Positions 25,634 through 36,212 of a DNA stretch of 64,000 nt are shown here, in pieces (position 1 is the stretch's first letter; every line of letters starts with the position of its first letter). The position numbers were made by a program, and so were the translations under genes. This DNA comes from Syngnathus acus (taxonomy: Eukaryota; Chordata; Actinopteri; Syngnathiformes; Syngnathidae), in assembly GCF_901709675.1 (NCBI RefSeq), contig NC_051100.1, positions 8,466,786-8,530,785 on the forward strand, given 5' to 3'. The notes beneath the pieces were generated by a model. That model worked only from the letters and a program-made list of their open reading frames with translations. It was not told the DNA's origin and ran no database searches.

Positions 25634-25727
25634 AGCTAGGTTATTTATTACAGGTTACATTCCAACATAAGCATAAAACTAATCTAGCTAGGTTATTTAT
25701 TACAGGTTACATTCCAACATAATCATA
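25634..25727. repeat. Two-copy 52-bp tandem duplication
   Basis: AGCTAGGTTATTTATTACAG begins at 25634 and again at 25686. The copies match over about 42 bases with one mismatch (AAGCATA versus AATCATA), then diverge. It looks like a recent local duplication in unique intergenic DNA. Confidence 0.85.
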
Positions 25728-28700
25728 CGATCAAGATAATCTGGAAAACCCTGACAATGTCAGATCATTTTTTAAACTTATCTTTGCTGTCTTATATTGT
25801 TACTATTTGTGATGATCAGTTTGAGATCTGATCTTGAAGATAAGATTAAAACGTGAATTGGTGTAATATATTTCGGAATATAACAGACTTTTGACACTTG
25901 ACATTTCTTTGCATCATTGCCAGGATAAGCATCAACAAATGTAAAGTCCATTTGACTCACATATTGGCCAAAATATTACTTGTTTAACTTTGCATCACAC
26001 TGTGGTGCAAGTGTTAAATTGCTGCACAACAGACACATCATGTATAAATGTTTAATTTACAATTATAAACAAAAAGTTTAAGGGGAAAGCGTGTTGGGTC
26101 GACTTCTTCCGTAATGGGCCAGTTATAATTTAGTCCTAAAGAAGGACTCTGTAGTTGCATTCGTTAAGAAAATCAGTCTAATCGGCCAATAATGTGGATG
26201 AGCATATATTATCATAATGCTGGGGATGTTAAAGGCGTTGCAGATGAAGTGTCCCACAACGTGGACAGTGGGTCATCTAAGTGGATGTTTTCAAGAAACA
26301 AATTGATGCTCGCTGACGTTTTCCAGTAATATCATTTCCAGAACTGATTATTCATAAAAAAAAATTCTGCACTACCAAAAAACAAAATCATTCAGCTCAT
26401 CTCTAATGAAGAGATGAGCTGAGGAATAAAAAATATCAACTTTTTAAAACGACTTTTTTTTTTCCATCTCTGGGCTGAGGGTAAAGTACTCTCCGTGATT
26501 ATTTTATCCAAAGCAGGCGGAATTGTTTCGTTTGGGCTCTCCAGCATTTCTCTTCCGATGCGTTACTGTATTGCCACTGGTGGTTTAGCTTTTACTACAA
26601 CATTGCTTTCTGGATACGGAGAAGTTTGTTTGCTAGCTACCAGAATGTCAGTCGTGGTAGTCTGGAATACCGCTACATCTTTATTTTTAAGATTTGTCAC
26701 AAGTGTTTAGAATGCAAGCTGTTAAGAATGATCTTCGTAAAAGCTTGTCAAGACGAACAGTCCAAGCATTACAACATTAAAATAGGCCGAAGGGTCTCAT
26801 TATAAAAGCCCTCCTTTCATACTACTGTATAGCCCACCATTTTACCACCCTTTCACTTTTTTTAAAGCCAGTCTTAAATAAACACCGACGTGACGGTGGA
26901 GAGAAAGTCGACTCGGCAGTTTATTTTGCCTTCTGATGGATTTTAAGAGCTCTAGCATCAGAGGAATGATGGGCAATATAGCCTCTGTGTAAAAGCCAGC
27001 ATTTTGGGCTCCTTGTTTTTTCACCTTTTTTTTGTGTTAATATCGAACATGATTGGAGTGCGGGCAAAGTCAATTCCCCTCATGCAGATTTTCAATATCT
27101 CGTGAAGAAGCCTGAATGTCAAAGGGTCTAATGAGTTTTGCTAGAAGAGAAATCCAGTCAGCTTAAAACTTATACAAAAAAGTAAAAAGGGAAAACTCTT
27201 AAAACCAATGACATGAAAATCTTGGTACCTGGTGAGAGTTCATACAGTAGGCAAGATAAAGCGAAAAAAAGAAGTCATGTGGAAACAAGACATTTACATG
27301 TAAACGGACTGAGCAGCCAGAGAGTAATGAGCCAATTACCTTCTGACATCTGCTCTTTCAATTACCGTGGGGATAGATAGGGAGGAGAGAGGAGTTAATA
27401 GATAAGGGAAATTCACCAATTCAGCAAATGAAATACATTATGAGCTCTTCCTCTGATCGGCATCATGAGGTGTTTATTGTTGCATAAATTCTTCAAAGGC
27501 AGCCAGCTTCAAATGCAATAAAACCTCGGAGCGGTTTGAATCAGATAAAGTTGGATGAATACTGATCAGGATGGAGAGGAAAAGCTTTCAGCTTTGGACA
27601 CCCACTCTCACTCACATGAAATGGAGAAATAGACTACATTTCAATGAGTTTGTTGTTATCTATACTAAACAAACAAACTCAAAACTTTAATGCGTGTATT
27701 AAAAGCATGACGCCGGTAGATGGTTGTGGAAGATCTTCAACACATTGGTGCAATATGGTCACGTTCCTGTTTTGTTTGTGGGAGTGGCGAGCATTTCTTC
27801 TTCCTAACACTGCAGCAAAATACATTTTCACATGGGAGAAAATTGCCTATTCAGCGCTGCGGAGTGGATAGTATATATAGCAACGGTTATTTCACTACAC
27901 CCCTTAATCTCAATGTGTATCTTCACAAAGGAGCAGTTTTTTCTGAAGGTGTCTAATCTGCTGAGTAGACCGTAGTGCTGCCATTTGTAACTGTCCCCAC
28001 TTTGGTGCTGGATTGATGTGATTGATTGTGTTTATGTCCCTTTCAGATGGAAAACGGTGGTTGCAAGAATGCCGTACGTTCAATTAGATTTTATAGATTT
28101 TATTCAAGTTAATGAAGACGTACAATTCTAATGAAAGCACGTCAAACCTAGAGTTACAATTGACTGGTTTGTTAGCAAATCAGTTATATTTTTTCTCATC
28201 CTTTGAACCATGATTGGAATTTTTAAAAAATGCCTCTGGGATCATACAAAGGGTTAAGGTTAAGGATTTGGGTTGAAGGTTTGGCACATACATATATTCA
28301 TTCCACGCAAACCTCTGTGCTCTCTCAGCAGTTTTATTGCTTTTACACTGAACAGATGGTGATCCACAAAAACAGTACTAGAAGAAATTCCACCTCCTGG
28401 TGCCCCCAAGATCGTTGCAAAATATTCAGTAAGAATGTCTATTTATGCATATTATTTTTTGAAGCTCCACGACGTGGAAATTTGCTGGATAATGTGGTGT
28501 TCTTCACGACAATGTTCTCATTAACCATGACAGATAAGGGCACTAAGTTGCTCACAAGCTGCAATACATCACAAGTGAGCCAGTGTTTACACAACTTTCC
28601 ATTATGTCAATGAGAGATGCTAGGAATTTCAATTACGCTTTGGAAATTTAATTTGTGATGTACATTAACAGTTTTTTCTTTTGCATACATATTCTCGGTG

Positions 28701-30160
28701 CATTTTAACTGGTCACATTTAAGATCAGCCAGGAGTTTCCTTTCTACCACTTGGCCAGTTTATTTAAATCATTTCACACGGAGGTGTAGCTCAGAAATAA
28801 TATATACGTGCTCTGAGTGTAAATACACTTAATGCAGCTCGAGTGCACTGGAGCCTACAGCTGTTTTTTTTCTGAGATTGTACTGAAGAGGGCAAAGTAG
28901 GAAATAGCACATGAATTAACAGTGAATAATAACAAGTTGACCTTCATTTACCTATTCATTAATTGCCAATTGCTCAAGCATCATTTTTAAGGGGACCACA
29001 GGATTACTATATACATAATATAATTGCCCTTTGAGACGAATATTGTCATTTAAGTTTGTGGTCTGGGGCTCTCAGCTAATCCCAAATACCATTAGCATTT
29101 TATTTAGATTAAAATGACTACTATTTTACTGGTTAAAATACTTATCATCTGATTCTTATCAAGCTACCTAATCCAACAAAACACAAATACACGGGAAAAA
29201 AATCCTTGAGTCCCTTGAAAAAAACTCGGCAACCACTTTATTTTGTGTTGGTAGTAAAATACAGCTACAAAGGCTGAGACATACTTTGTTGTTATTTTTT
29301 ATATGGTGCATATCTGTGCGCTTCAGTCTTCATAGCGGCATAAAATTAATAGAAGTCTTTGTTTTGTGTGACACATGGCAGTCAATTTATGTTTACCCCT
29401 ACCATGAAAGCAGTGAGATAATAAGACTTTGTGAATTTTCCCAAACGCAGCGTCAAGAAACAACCTCTACATAAGGTTCCATAATCCTTTCTTAATTAGA
29501 TGTCACCCATACATAGCCCTTGCCACAATTTAGATGTCTGTCTGGGTATTTTGCTGGGAATGCTCACCTGGTGGCTGTGTCAGAGGAATAGGAGGCTGCA
29601 GACAATTTGCAGTCACCCTTGACCCTGGTAACATAACAGAAGATTTGCCCAGGTTGCACCAAAGGTCAAACGCTGTACCATTACATTACTCAAGTGGACA
29701 ACAAACTGTGCACCTATGCTTCAATGCTCTGGTTAGAAATGCCCAAGTTATTAATTGGTTGACTTTTCCTTTGTGGTTAAGTATGCAAAGGAAAAAGCAT
29801 AACAGCTCTTGTTGCAACTCAGATTTTTTTCACAACAAAGCTTGTCTTTTACAGTATTATTATTATACTGCCCTCTTCTGGAAGGCAATTATTATCACGG
29901 GAAAAAAACACATACCGTACTGCAGCCTACTGTAGGTCTCTATTTTATTTTGATTTATTATTTTGCATGCAAGAACAGATAAGAGGGATGTGCTAGTACC
30001 ATTGTGTAATTACCTTCATTTGCTGGTTATGCTTGCGTCGAAGTATTGATACTTCTGGGTGGAAAAACAGCTGATTTATTTTATGAATGTTTCTTTCAGG
30101 CGTCACATGACAGATGCCATACTTGCAATTCACATTTATCACCACTGGTTGATGCCAGGG

Positions 30161-30362
30161 CGCTCTTCCATTGGGAGTTCCGGTGACGTTTATGCTACGT
30201 AATTTCCGGCTCTCCCGGTACTCGTTGTCATTGGATGACCATAGTTGTAGTCGCGCCTTCCTCCTGACGCATGTGCGTTTCCCGCGAACACAGGAGGGCT
30301 CATGGTGTTTGCCGTAGCTCAATAGCTAATAGCTAAGAGTTGTCACCAGACCAGAATCTGTC
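30161..30362 (+). promoter_or_regulatory. msh6: msh6 promoter with E2F, CCAAT and ETS sites
   Basis: Within 200 bp of the msh6 start are two inverted CCAAT boxes (ATTGG at 30170-30174 and 30230-30234), two ETS-type TTCCGG cores (30178-30183 and 30204-30209), a near-consensus E2F site TTTCCCGCGAA (30278-30288) and an NRF1-like CGCATGTGCG just before it. There is no TATA box. This is the pattern expected of an S-phase-regulated DNA-replication/repair gene. A seven-codon upstream ORF starts at 30302. The sites are motif matches only. Confidence 0.6.
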
Positions 30363-31427
30363 ATGGCGAAGCAAAGCTCACTTTTAAATTTCTTCTCCAA
30401 GTCTCCTCCGCCGGTGTCCAAGCCGAAAGCCCAGTGCTCACCCGACGAGGCCGACTTGCCGTCTCCATCGAGAAGTCCAACTCTTCTCCAAAAGAAGAAG
30501 CTAAACTACTCTCGAGCAAGACCACCAAAACCAAATCAAAGAGTGTCGTTAAGAATGCGAAAGGAGGATTCAGCCAACTGTTCGGCGATAAAGCGTCAAC
30601 AGCAAAAGACGCGTGAGTTAATCTTGCTCAATTCAACGATAGTTTGTGTGCGTTTAGTAAATGAAACGTGCATTTCCCATTATTTTACTTATACATTGCT
30701 AATGAATGCATGTGAAGTAAATATATTGTTTCTTGACATTTGGGTAGTCGATCAGAAACAAATGCACGTAGATGAAACAAATGCAAAGACTATTTCATTT
30801 TTTTCGTTTAGTAGATGCTAAATAATTTTAGAATAAAGTAGTAACCACAACGTTGACTCAATGCCTTGTCTGGTATGTTCTTACAAGGTCATGGTTATTG
30901 ATTTATGAATGACCATGATTTCTGGAAATCATTTTTGGAATGTCCATTTTTGGTTTTCAGGAGCACCACATGCTCATTCAATGCAGGGTCCCTTGTGTGG
31001 GCAAAGTTGGAGGGGCACCCATGGTGGCCATGCATGGTGGTACCTCAACCTCTGAGCGGCCAGCAGATGCGAGGCCGTGGTCGGGCCCAGCGCATACATG
31101 TCCACTTTTTTGATGAACCGCCCACACGGGGATGGGTCAGCACCAAATACGTCAGAGAGTACCATGGTTAGCCATTACTCAAATTTCTATTAACACTTAA
31201 TGAATCTTGAGCTTCTAGCAACTGTAATTGATGTGGAATGTCTTCTCATTTGTGTTGCAGGTTCTGACAGTAGTGATTCTAAAACCGGAGGATTGTTTTT
31301 TAGTGGGAAGCCTGAAGTCCGCCATGCAATGGAGCTTGCAGACAAAGTCTTGTTTGATAGCCCAGAAAAACGATTAAAGATGCCTCTCTGCTCAGATCCA
31401 TCAGATGAGGAAGAAGAAGAAATGGAG
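30363..31427 (+). CDS. msh6: msh6 exons 1-3: PIP box, linker and PWWP domain
   Basis: Exon 1 (30363-30612) encodes the PCNA-interacting box (QSSLLNFF) and a basic linker. Its first 34 or so codons are in one frame, while the conserved [12 protein letters not shown] stretch and the exon-1 donor phase are in another, so one base is missing near 30464-30468. Exon 2 (30961-31166) carries most of the PWWP domain, which in MSH6 homologues binds H3K36me3 chromatin. Exon 3 (31261-31427) completes it and ends in an acidic DEEEEEME run. Introns are 348, 94 and 115 bp. Confidence 0.9.
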
Positions 31428-34400
31428 GTGACACCATTTCATTAAATATTTTGACAAATTTGATGTAAATGGACCAACTGTAATGTAATTGTCTTTCCAT
31501 TTAATAATGTGCATGTTTTTTTCTTTTTTTAAATGCCAACAGCTTGATCAGACGACAATGACTGACGGCGAGGGCAGTGATGAGGATCAAGTGAAAAATG
31601 AGGAATTAAAGTCATCAAAAGTCAGTCCGCATCCAACCCGGTCCAATGGAAATAAAGCCAAGCGTCGCCGTATAATCGTGGCTTCAGAAAGTGAGGATTC
31701 TGAGGATGAATTCAAACCAGAGCAAGCCGCTAGCAGCAGTGAGGATGATGAGGAAGAAGCCACGGTAAGCAGTGAGGTTGAAGAAGCACAGAGCACACAA
31801 GAGTCTGAAGCGGAAAGCCCAGTTAAGCCTGTAAAACGTAAACGTCCCGTGGAGAAGCCCGCGACGACAAAGCCAAAGATAAGCAGTATCCCTTCCAGTG
31901 CATCGAAACGGCCTCGGGCATCTACATCTGGCGACACAAAGTCTCGTTTATCTGCCTTTTCTGCCCCTGACATCTTTGAAAGCCAGGCCAGCGGATCAGG
32001 CACAGATGGATCCACAATGTGGGACCACGAGAAGCTGGAGTGGTTGCAGGATCATAAGAGGAAAGATAGTCAAAGGCGGAAAGTGACGGACGAAGGATAT
32101 GATCCTACCACCCTGTATGTGCCGGAAGACTTCACCAACCGGAACACTCCCGGTATACGTCAGTGGTGGCTTATCAAAGCCCAGATGTTCGACACTGTTA
32201 TTTTCTATAAGGTTGGCAAGTTCTACGAACTCTACCATATGGATGCTGTGATTGGAGTCAATGAGCTCGGATTGACTTTTATGAAAGGGACCTGGGCTCA
32301 CTCTGGCTTTCCAGAAATCGGCTTTGCACGCTTCTCAGACGTACTGGTCCAGAAGGGCTACAAAGTGGCACGTGTGGAGCAGACTGAGACCCCAGAGATG
32401 ATGGAAGCGCGATGTAAGACTCTGGTCAAGCCCACCAAGTTTGACCGTGTCGTTAAGAGAGAAGTGTGCCGGATCATAACGCGAGGTACCCAGACGTACA
32501 GCGTGTTGGACGGCACCCCTTCTGAGAGTCAGAGCAAGTTCCTGCTCAGTTTAAAGGAGAAACCCGAAGATGAAGGAAAGGGTTGGTGTAGCCGGACCTA
32601 TGGAGTCTGCTTTGTAGACACCTCTGTTGGCCTCTTCCACGTTGGTCAGTTTCCAGACGACCGCCACTGTTCACGTCTACGCACCCTGATAGCGCACTTT
32701 GCCCCAGCCGAAGTGCTTTTCGAAAAGGGGAACCCATCGGTTGAAACGCGCAAGATACTCAGGCTTCTCTGTCGTCAGCGCTGCAGGAGGGGCTGAATGC
32801 AAGCTCACAGTTCTGGGATGCTCAGAACGACTCTGAAAAAGCTGTCAGAGGAAGACTACTTCAGAGAGAGTGCAGGAAAGGACAGGGCACAAAATTTTCT
32901 ACCTGCTGTTCTTAAAAAAATGACCTCGACAGCGATTCGCTCGGTCTTACCCCAAGGAGGGTTACGAACTGGCGCTCTCATCGTTGGGTGCGTGCATCTT
33001 CTACTTGAAGAGTGTCTCGTAGACCAGGAGTGCTCTCCATGGCCACTTCGAAGGAATACATCCCTGTCGATGTTGAAATGGAGAAAGCTGCCGGAGAGAA
33101 AAGTTTCTTTGCTCAGACTCGCCAGCGCATGGTCCTGGACGGAGTGACTCTGGCTAACCTGGAGATATTTCAAAATGGCTCCGGAGGTACAGAGGGAACG
33201 CTGCTGGAGCGCCTCGACACCTGCACCACTGCTTTTGGAAAGCGGCTGCTCAAGCAATGGCTCTGCGCTCCTCTGTGTAATCCAACATCCATCGAGGACA
33301 GACTAGATGCACTGGAGGACCTCATGGTTTGTCAAGGGCAAGTGTCCGAAGTTTCGGAGCTGCTGAAGAAGCTCCCCGATTTGGAGCGCCTCCTGAGTAA
33401 AGTTCACAGCATTGGCACACCGCTGAAGGATCAGAACCACCCGGACAGCAGAGCGGTTCTCTACGAGGAGGTCACCTACAGCAAGAGAAAAATAGCAGAC
33501 TTTCTTTCAGCGCTTGAAGGTTTCCAAACCATGCAAGAAATCGTCAATGTCTTCGCATCGGTTGCTGGCGACTTTCAGTCCAAGTTACTCTGTCAAGTGG
33601 TAAGTCTTCAAAATGACAGCGGCGGGCTCTTTCCTGACCTCTCTGCCGAACTCAAGCGCTGGGAGACGGCCTTTGACCACCAAAAAGCGCGAAGCACGGG
33701 TGTCATTACCCCGAAGGAGGGCTTCGACCCCGAATATGACCAGGCTCTGCTCGGCATCAAGAGTTGCGATCAAAAACTGCAGGATTATCTGGACCGACAG
33801 AAAAAGCGAATCGGTTGCAAGAAGATGGCGTACTGGGGCACCGGGAGAAATCGCTTTCAGATGGAGGTACCCGACAGCGTCTCTGAAAGGAATATTCCAG
33901 AAGAGTACCAGGTGAAGTCCACAAAGAAAGGCTGCAAGCGGTACGTGACCACGGAGACTGAGCAGCTGTTTTACGAGTTGCAAGGATTTGAGGAGAAGCG
34001 AGATGCTGCCCTGAAAGACTGCATGAGGAGGCTCTTCTACAACTTTGACAAGAACTACAGCAACTGGAAGACTGCAGTGGAGTGCATGGCAGTGCTTGGT
34101 ATAAACATTTAATGAATAAATTTCCTCAGCGGCGTTCCAACACAATTTTCCCCCCAGTTTAAAAGTGCAGTCAAGCCTTAGTTTATGAGCAACTCTATTT
34201 GTGAATAAATCAGATTTTACAAGCCGTCTTTGCTTATACGAGAAGTGAAATCAAAACAATTCTTGACAATAATATGCTCAATGCGTCCCCACTGGTGTAA
34301 ACATGGAATTCTGATTAATATGGCGTTGGTGGAATATGAATTAGAGAGCAAAAGTCCGCCTGTTTTTATCCATTTTGGCCATTTTACCACCCATGAAAAT

Positions 34401-35988
34401 GTCATGACTTGATCAAGACTCAGGTCATTATCAATGATGGCTTGTTTTCTGAATTTGGTCATGTGACATTCGCAAGTTGAGGTTTGACTACAGTGATAAA
34501 CTGGGTTTTTATTTTTAGCTCAACTAATCGTAACTTGTTTTCAGATGTTCTGTTGGCCTTATTACGCTACAGCCAGGGTGGAGATGGACCAATGGCTAGG
34601 CCACAAGTTGTTCTCCCAGATGGCGCTGAGCAAATCACACCCTTCCTCGAACTCACCGGTTCTCGTCACCCGTGTGTTACCAAGACATTTTTTGGCGACG
34701 ACTTCATCCCAAATGACATCTATATCGGCTGCCCTGGAGGCAGCGAGGATGGCGATGATCAAAATAATCATGCCCCATGTGTCCTCGTCACAGGACCCAA
34801 TATGGGCGGAAAGTCCACTCTCATGAGACAGGTGGGTCACTCATGGCTGTACACTTGGAGTCATTAACAATTTTTTCCTAAAGCAAAATTGAAACGTCTT
34901 AATCGCGAGATGTCACACTGTTTTTGTTTGTACCATATTATTAATACATGTCGCCTGCAGTGTGGACTTGTGATCGTGCTCGCTCAGCTGGGCTGCTTCG
35001 TACCTGCCGAGAGTCTGCGCTTCACGCCCGTCGATCGAGTCTTCACTCGGCTCGGCGCTTCCGATCGCATCATGGCTGGTGAATGAGCAAAGAGAGGAGG
35101 AGACGTGCACTTCTGTGATTTCAGTTTTTATTAACCCTCTTGTCCACTACAGGAGAGAGCACCTTTTTCGTTGAGTTGAGCGAGACTGCGTGTATTCTGC
35201 ACCATGCCACCAAACACTCACTCGTGCTTCTGGATGAATTAGGTACATGTTCACTCGCCGTGATGCTTTAGTTTTTACATGCAATTGTCTGACCGTTCGG
35301 TCGTACTGTGGGCAGGAAGGGGCACGGCCACATATGACGGCACGGCTATCGCCTGCGCGGTTGTGAAGGAACTTGCCGAAAAGATCTGCTGTCGTACGCT
35401 CTTCTCTACACATTACCACTCCCTAGTGGAGGACTATGCCAACAACCCGGCGGTGCGCCTTGGCCATATGGTATGTATGTTTACTTGTAATATACTGAGG
35501 CTCCTCGATTGAATTTGTACACACATTGTAGTTTATCCCGATTGTTTTCTGCTTGCTACCCAATTGAATTATGTGGCGTCATGTAAATTTTAGTATATAA
35601 TTGTGATTTGCCCATATGTACTCTGCAATGCATCTTATTTAGGCATGCATGGTGGAAAACGAATGCGAGGATCCAAGCCAAGAGACCATTACGTTCCTCT
35701 ACAAGTTCATTTCTGGGCCGTGTCCGAAGAGCTATGGCTTCAACGCCGCTCGACTTGCCAGCCTACCAGAAACTGTCATTCAGTCAGGGCACAAAAAGGC
35801 CAGAGAGTTTGAGGAGAGGATCATCAGTCTTCGACTTTTCAGGTATGTTCCCAGAGGGATTGTTGTTGTTCTCCAGCTCATTGTGATGTCTCTCTATTCT
35901 TAACAGGAAGCTCTGCCAGTTTGCTGAAGACCCCACACAGGATAAGACCCACTTTGCCACACTTGTTCAGAAGATTCAATCCATGTAA
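30363..35988 (+). CDS. msh6: msh6: DNA mismatch-repair protein MutS-alpha subunit (frame broken at seven sites)
   Basis: Ten exons: 30363-30612, 30961-31166, 31261-31427, 31543-34098, 34545-34831, 34961-35078, 35153-35242, 35316-35470, 35643-35842, 35907-35988 (TAA 35986-35988). MSH6 pairs with MSH2 as MutS-alpha, recognises base mismatches and small loops in the nucleus, and recruits MLH1-PMS2 in an ATP-dependent way. Visible landmarks, numbered after frame correction: PCNA-binding box Q4-x-x-L7-x-x-F10-F11; PWWP domain from about residue 92 ([14 protein letters not shown]); acidic/basic disordered linker; mispair-binding Phe435-Tyr-Glu437 in KVGKFYELY; Walker [10 protein letters not shown] at about 1145-1153; Walker B LVLLDELG at about 1219-1226; helix-turn-helix C-terminus. 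All splice phases agree. As written, the frame is broken by one single-base deletion in exon 1 and by five deletions and one insertion in exon 4. Corrected length is 1,371 residues (human 1,360). Gene identity is certain; integrity is not. Confidence 0.95.
32762..33031 (+). other. msh6: Frame-disrupted segment of msh6 exon 4
   Basis: Conserved MSH6 sequence runs through this 270-bp segment but jumps frame six times: missing base near 32762-32764, extra base near 32824-32828, missing base near 32926-32929, near 32950-32953, near 33010 and near 33030. In each sub-segment the expected MSH6 text is readable (for example [71 protein letters not shown]). Read literally, translation stops at the TGA of 32794-32796. 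The segment maps to about residues 614-704, between the connector and lever domains. The exon sequence on both sides is clean for over 1 kb. Confidence 0.92.
34545..35988 (+). CDS. msh6: msh6 exons 5-10: ATPase domain
   Basis: Six exons separated by introns of 129, 74, 73, 172 and 64 bp encode the MutS ABC-type ATPase. Exon 5 holds Walker A ([13 protein letters not shown]). Exon 6 holds [20 protein letters not shown]. Exon 7 holds the [10 protein letters not shown] signature and Walker B. Exon 8 holds [12 protein letters not shown] and the STHYHSL histidine switch. Exon 9 holds [11 protein letters not shown]. Exon 10 encodes the short C-terminal tail ending QKIQSM. No frame breaks are present in this part. 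Confidence 0.95.
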
Positions 35989-36199
35989 TTTGGAAACTTA
36001 TATTTTGGGCAAGTTCTGTCTCACTTCGCTTTAGTTTGGCAACCCCACACTCACAGACGGTGCACTGTCCTCCTTTTGTGCATTTGCAGTCTTGTTACTT
36101 TAGTGACACTGTGGCTTACTTTCAGACATGGTCTTGTCAAAATATACCAATTACATTCCACGTTTTGTTCTGGAGGAGAAAAAAACACTGTCGTGATCT

Positions 36200-36212
36200 A
36201 ATAAAGTTTATT
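36200..36212. terminator. Overlapping opposite-strand poly(A) signals of msh6 and fbxo11
   Basis: The 13 bases AATAAAGTTTATT contain AATAAA on the + strand (36200-36205, 212 nt after the msh6 stop) and AATAAA on the - strand (36207-36212, about 1.2 kb after the fbxo11 stop). The + signal is a strong candidate for msh6. The - signal is the only canonical hexamer I found by eye for fbxo11 in this interval, although variant ATTAAA signals occur near 36257 and 36432. Confidence 0.55.

Larger units (their letters stand above)
22960..30120. other. Gene-free interval between kcnk12 and msh6
   Basis: No coding exons were recognised. Visible structure: a GCTC-rich simple repeat at about 23131-23162; a 52-bp tandem duplication at 25634-25727; a perfect 13-bp inverted repeat with 5-base loop at 26392-26422; and homeodomain/POU-type motif clusters near 24780-24920 and 27300-27560 that read like conserved non-coding DNA. 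No function can be assigned without comparative data. Confidence 0.6.

Noticed and set aside
30613-30821. Open frame running on from msh6 exon 1 to 30821
   Set aside because: It reads into intron 1. The true donor is at 30613, and exon 2 resumes the PWWP domain at 30961.
32762-33031. Programmed frameshifting or tiny introns as an explanation for the msh6 frame changes
   Set aside because: Six shifts in 270 bp, mostly single missing bases in G/C runs, fit no known recoding signal, and there are no GT-AG pairs that would restore the conserved text.
32797-33147. Apparent separate 116-codon ORF after the stop in msh6 exon 4
   Set aside because: It is the continuation of MSH6 in the same frame after the indel-induced stop; the text aligns with MSH6 between the connector and lever domains.
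30363-35988. Retrocopy or processed pseudogene of msh6
   Set aside because: All nine introns with consensus splice sites and a plausible promoter are present, which excludes a processed copy.
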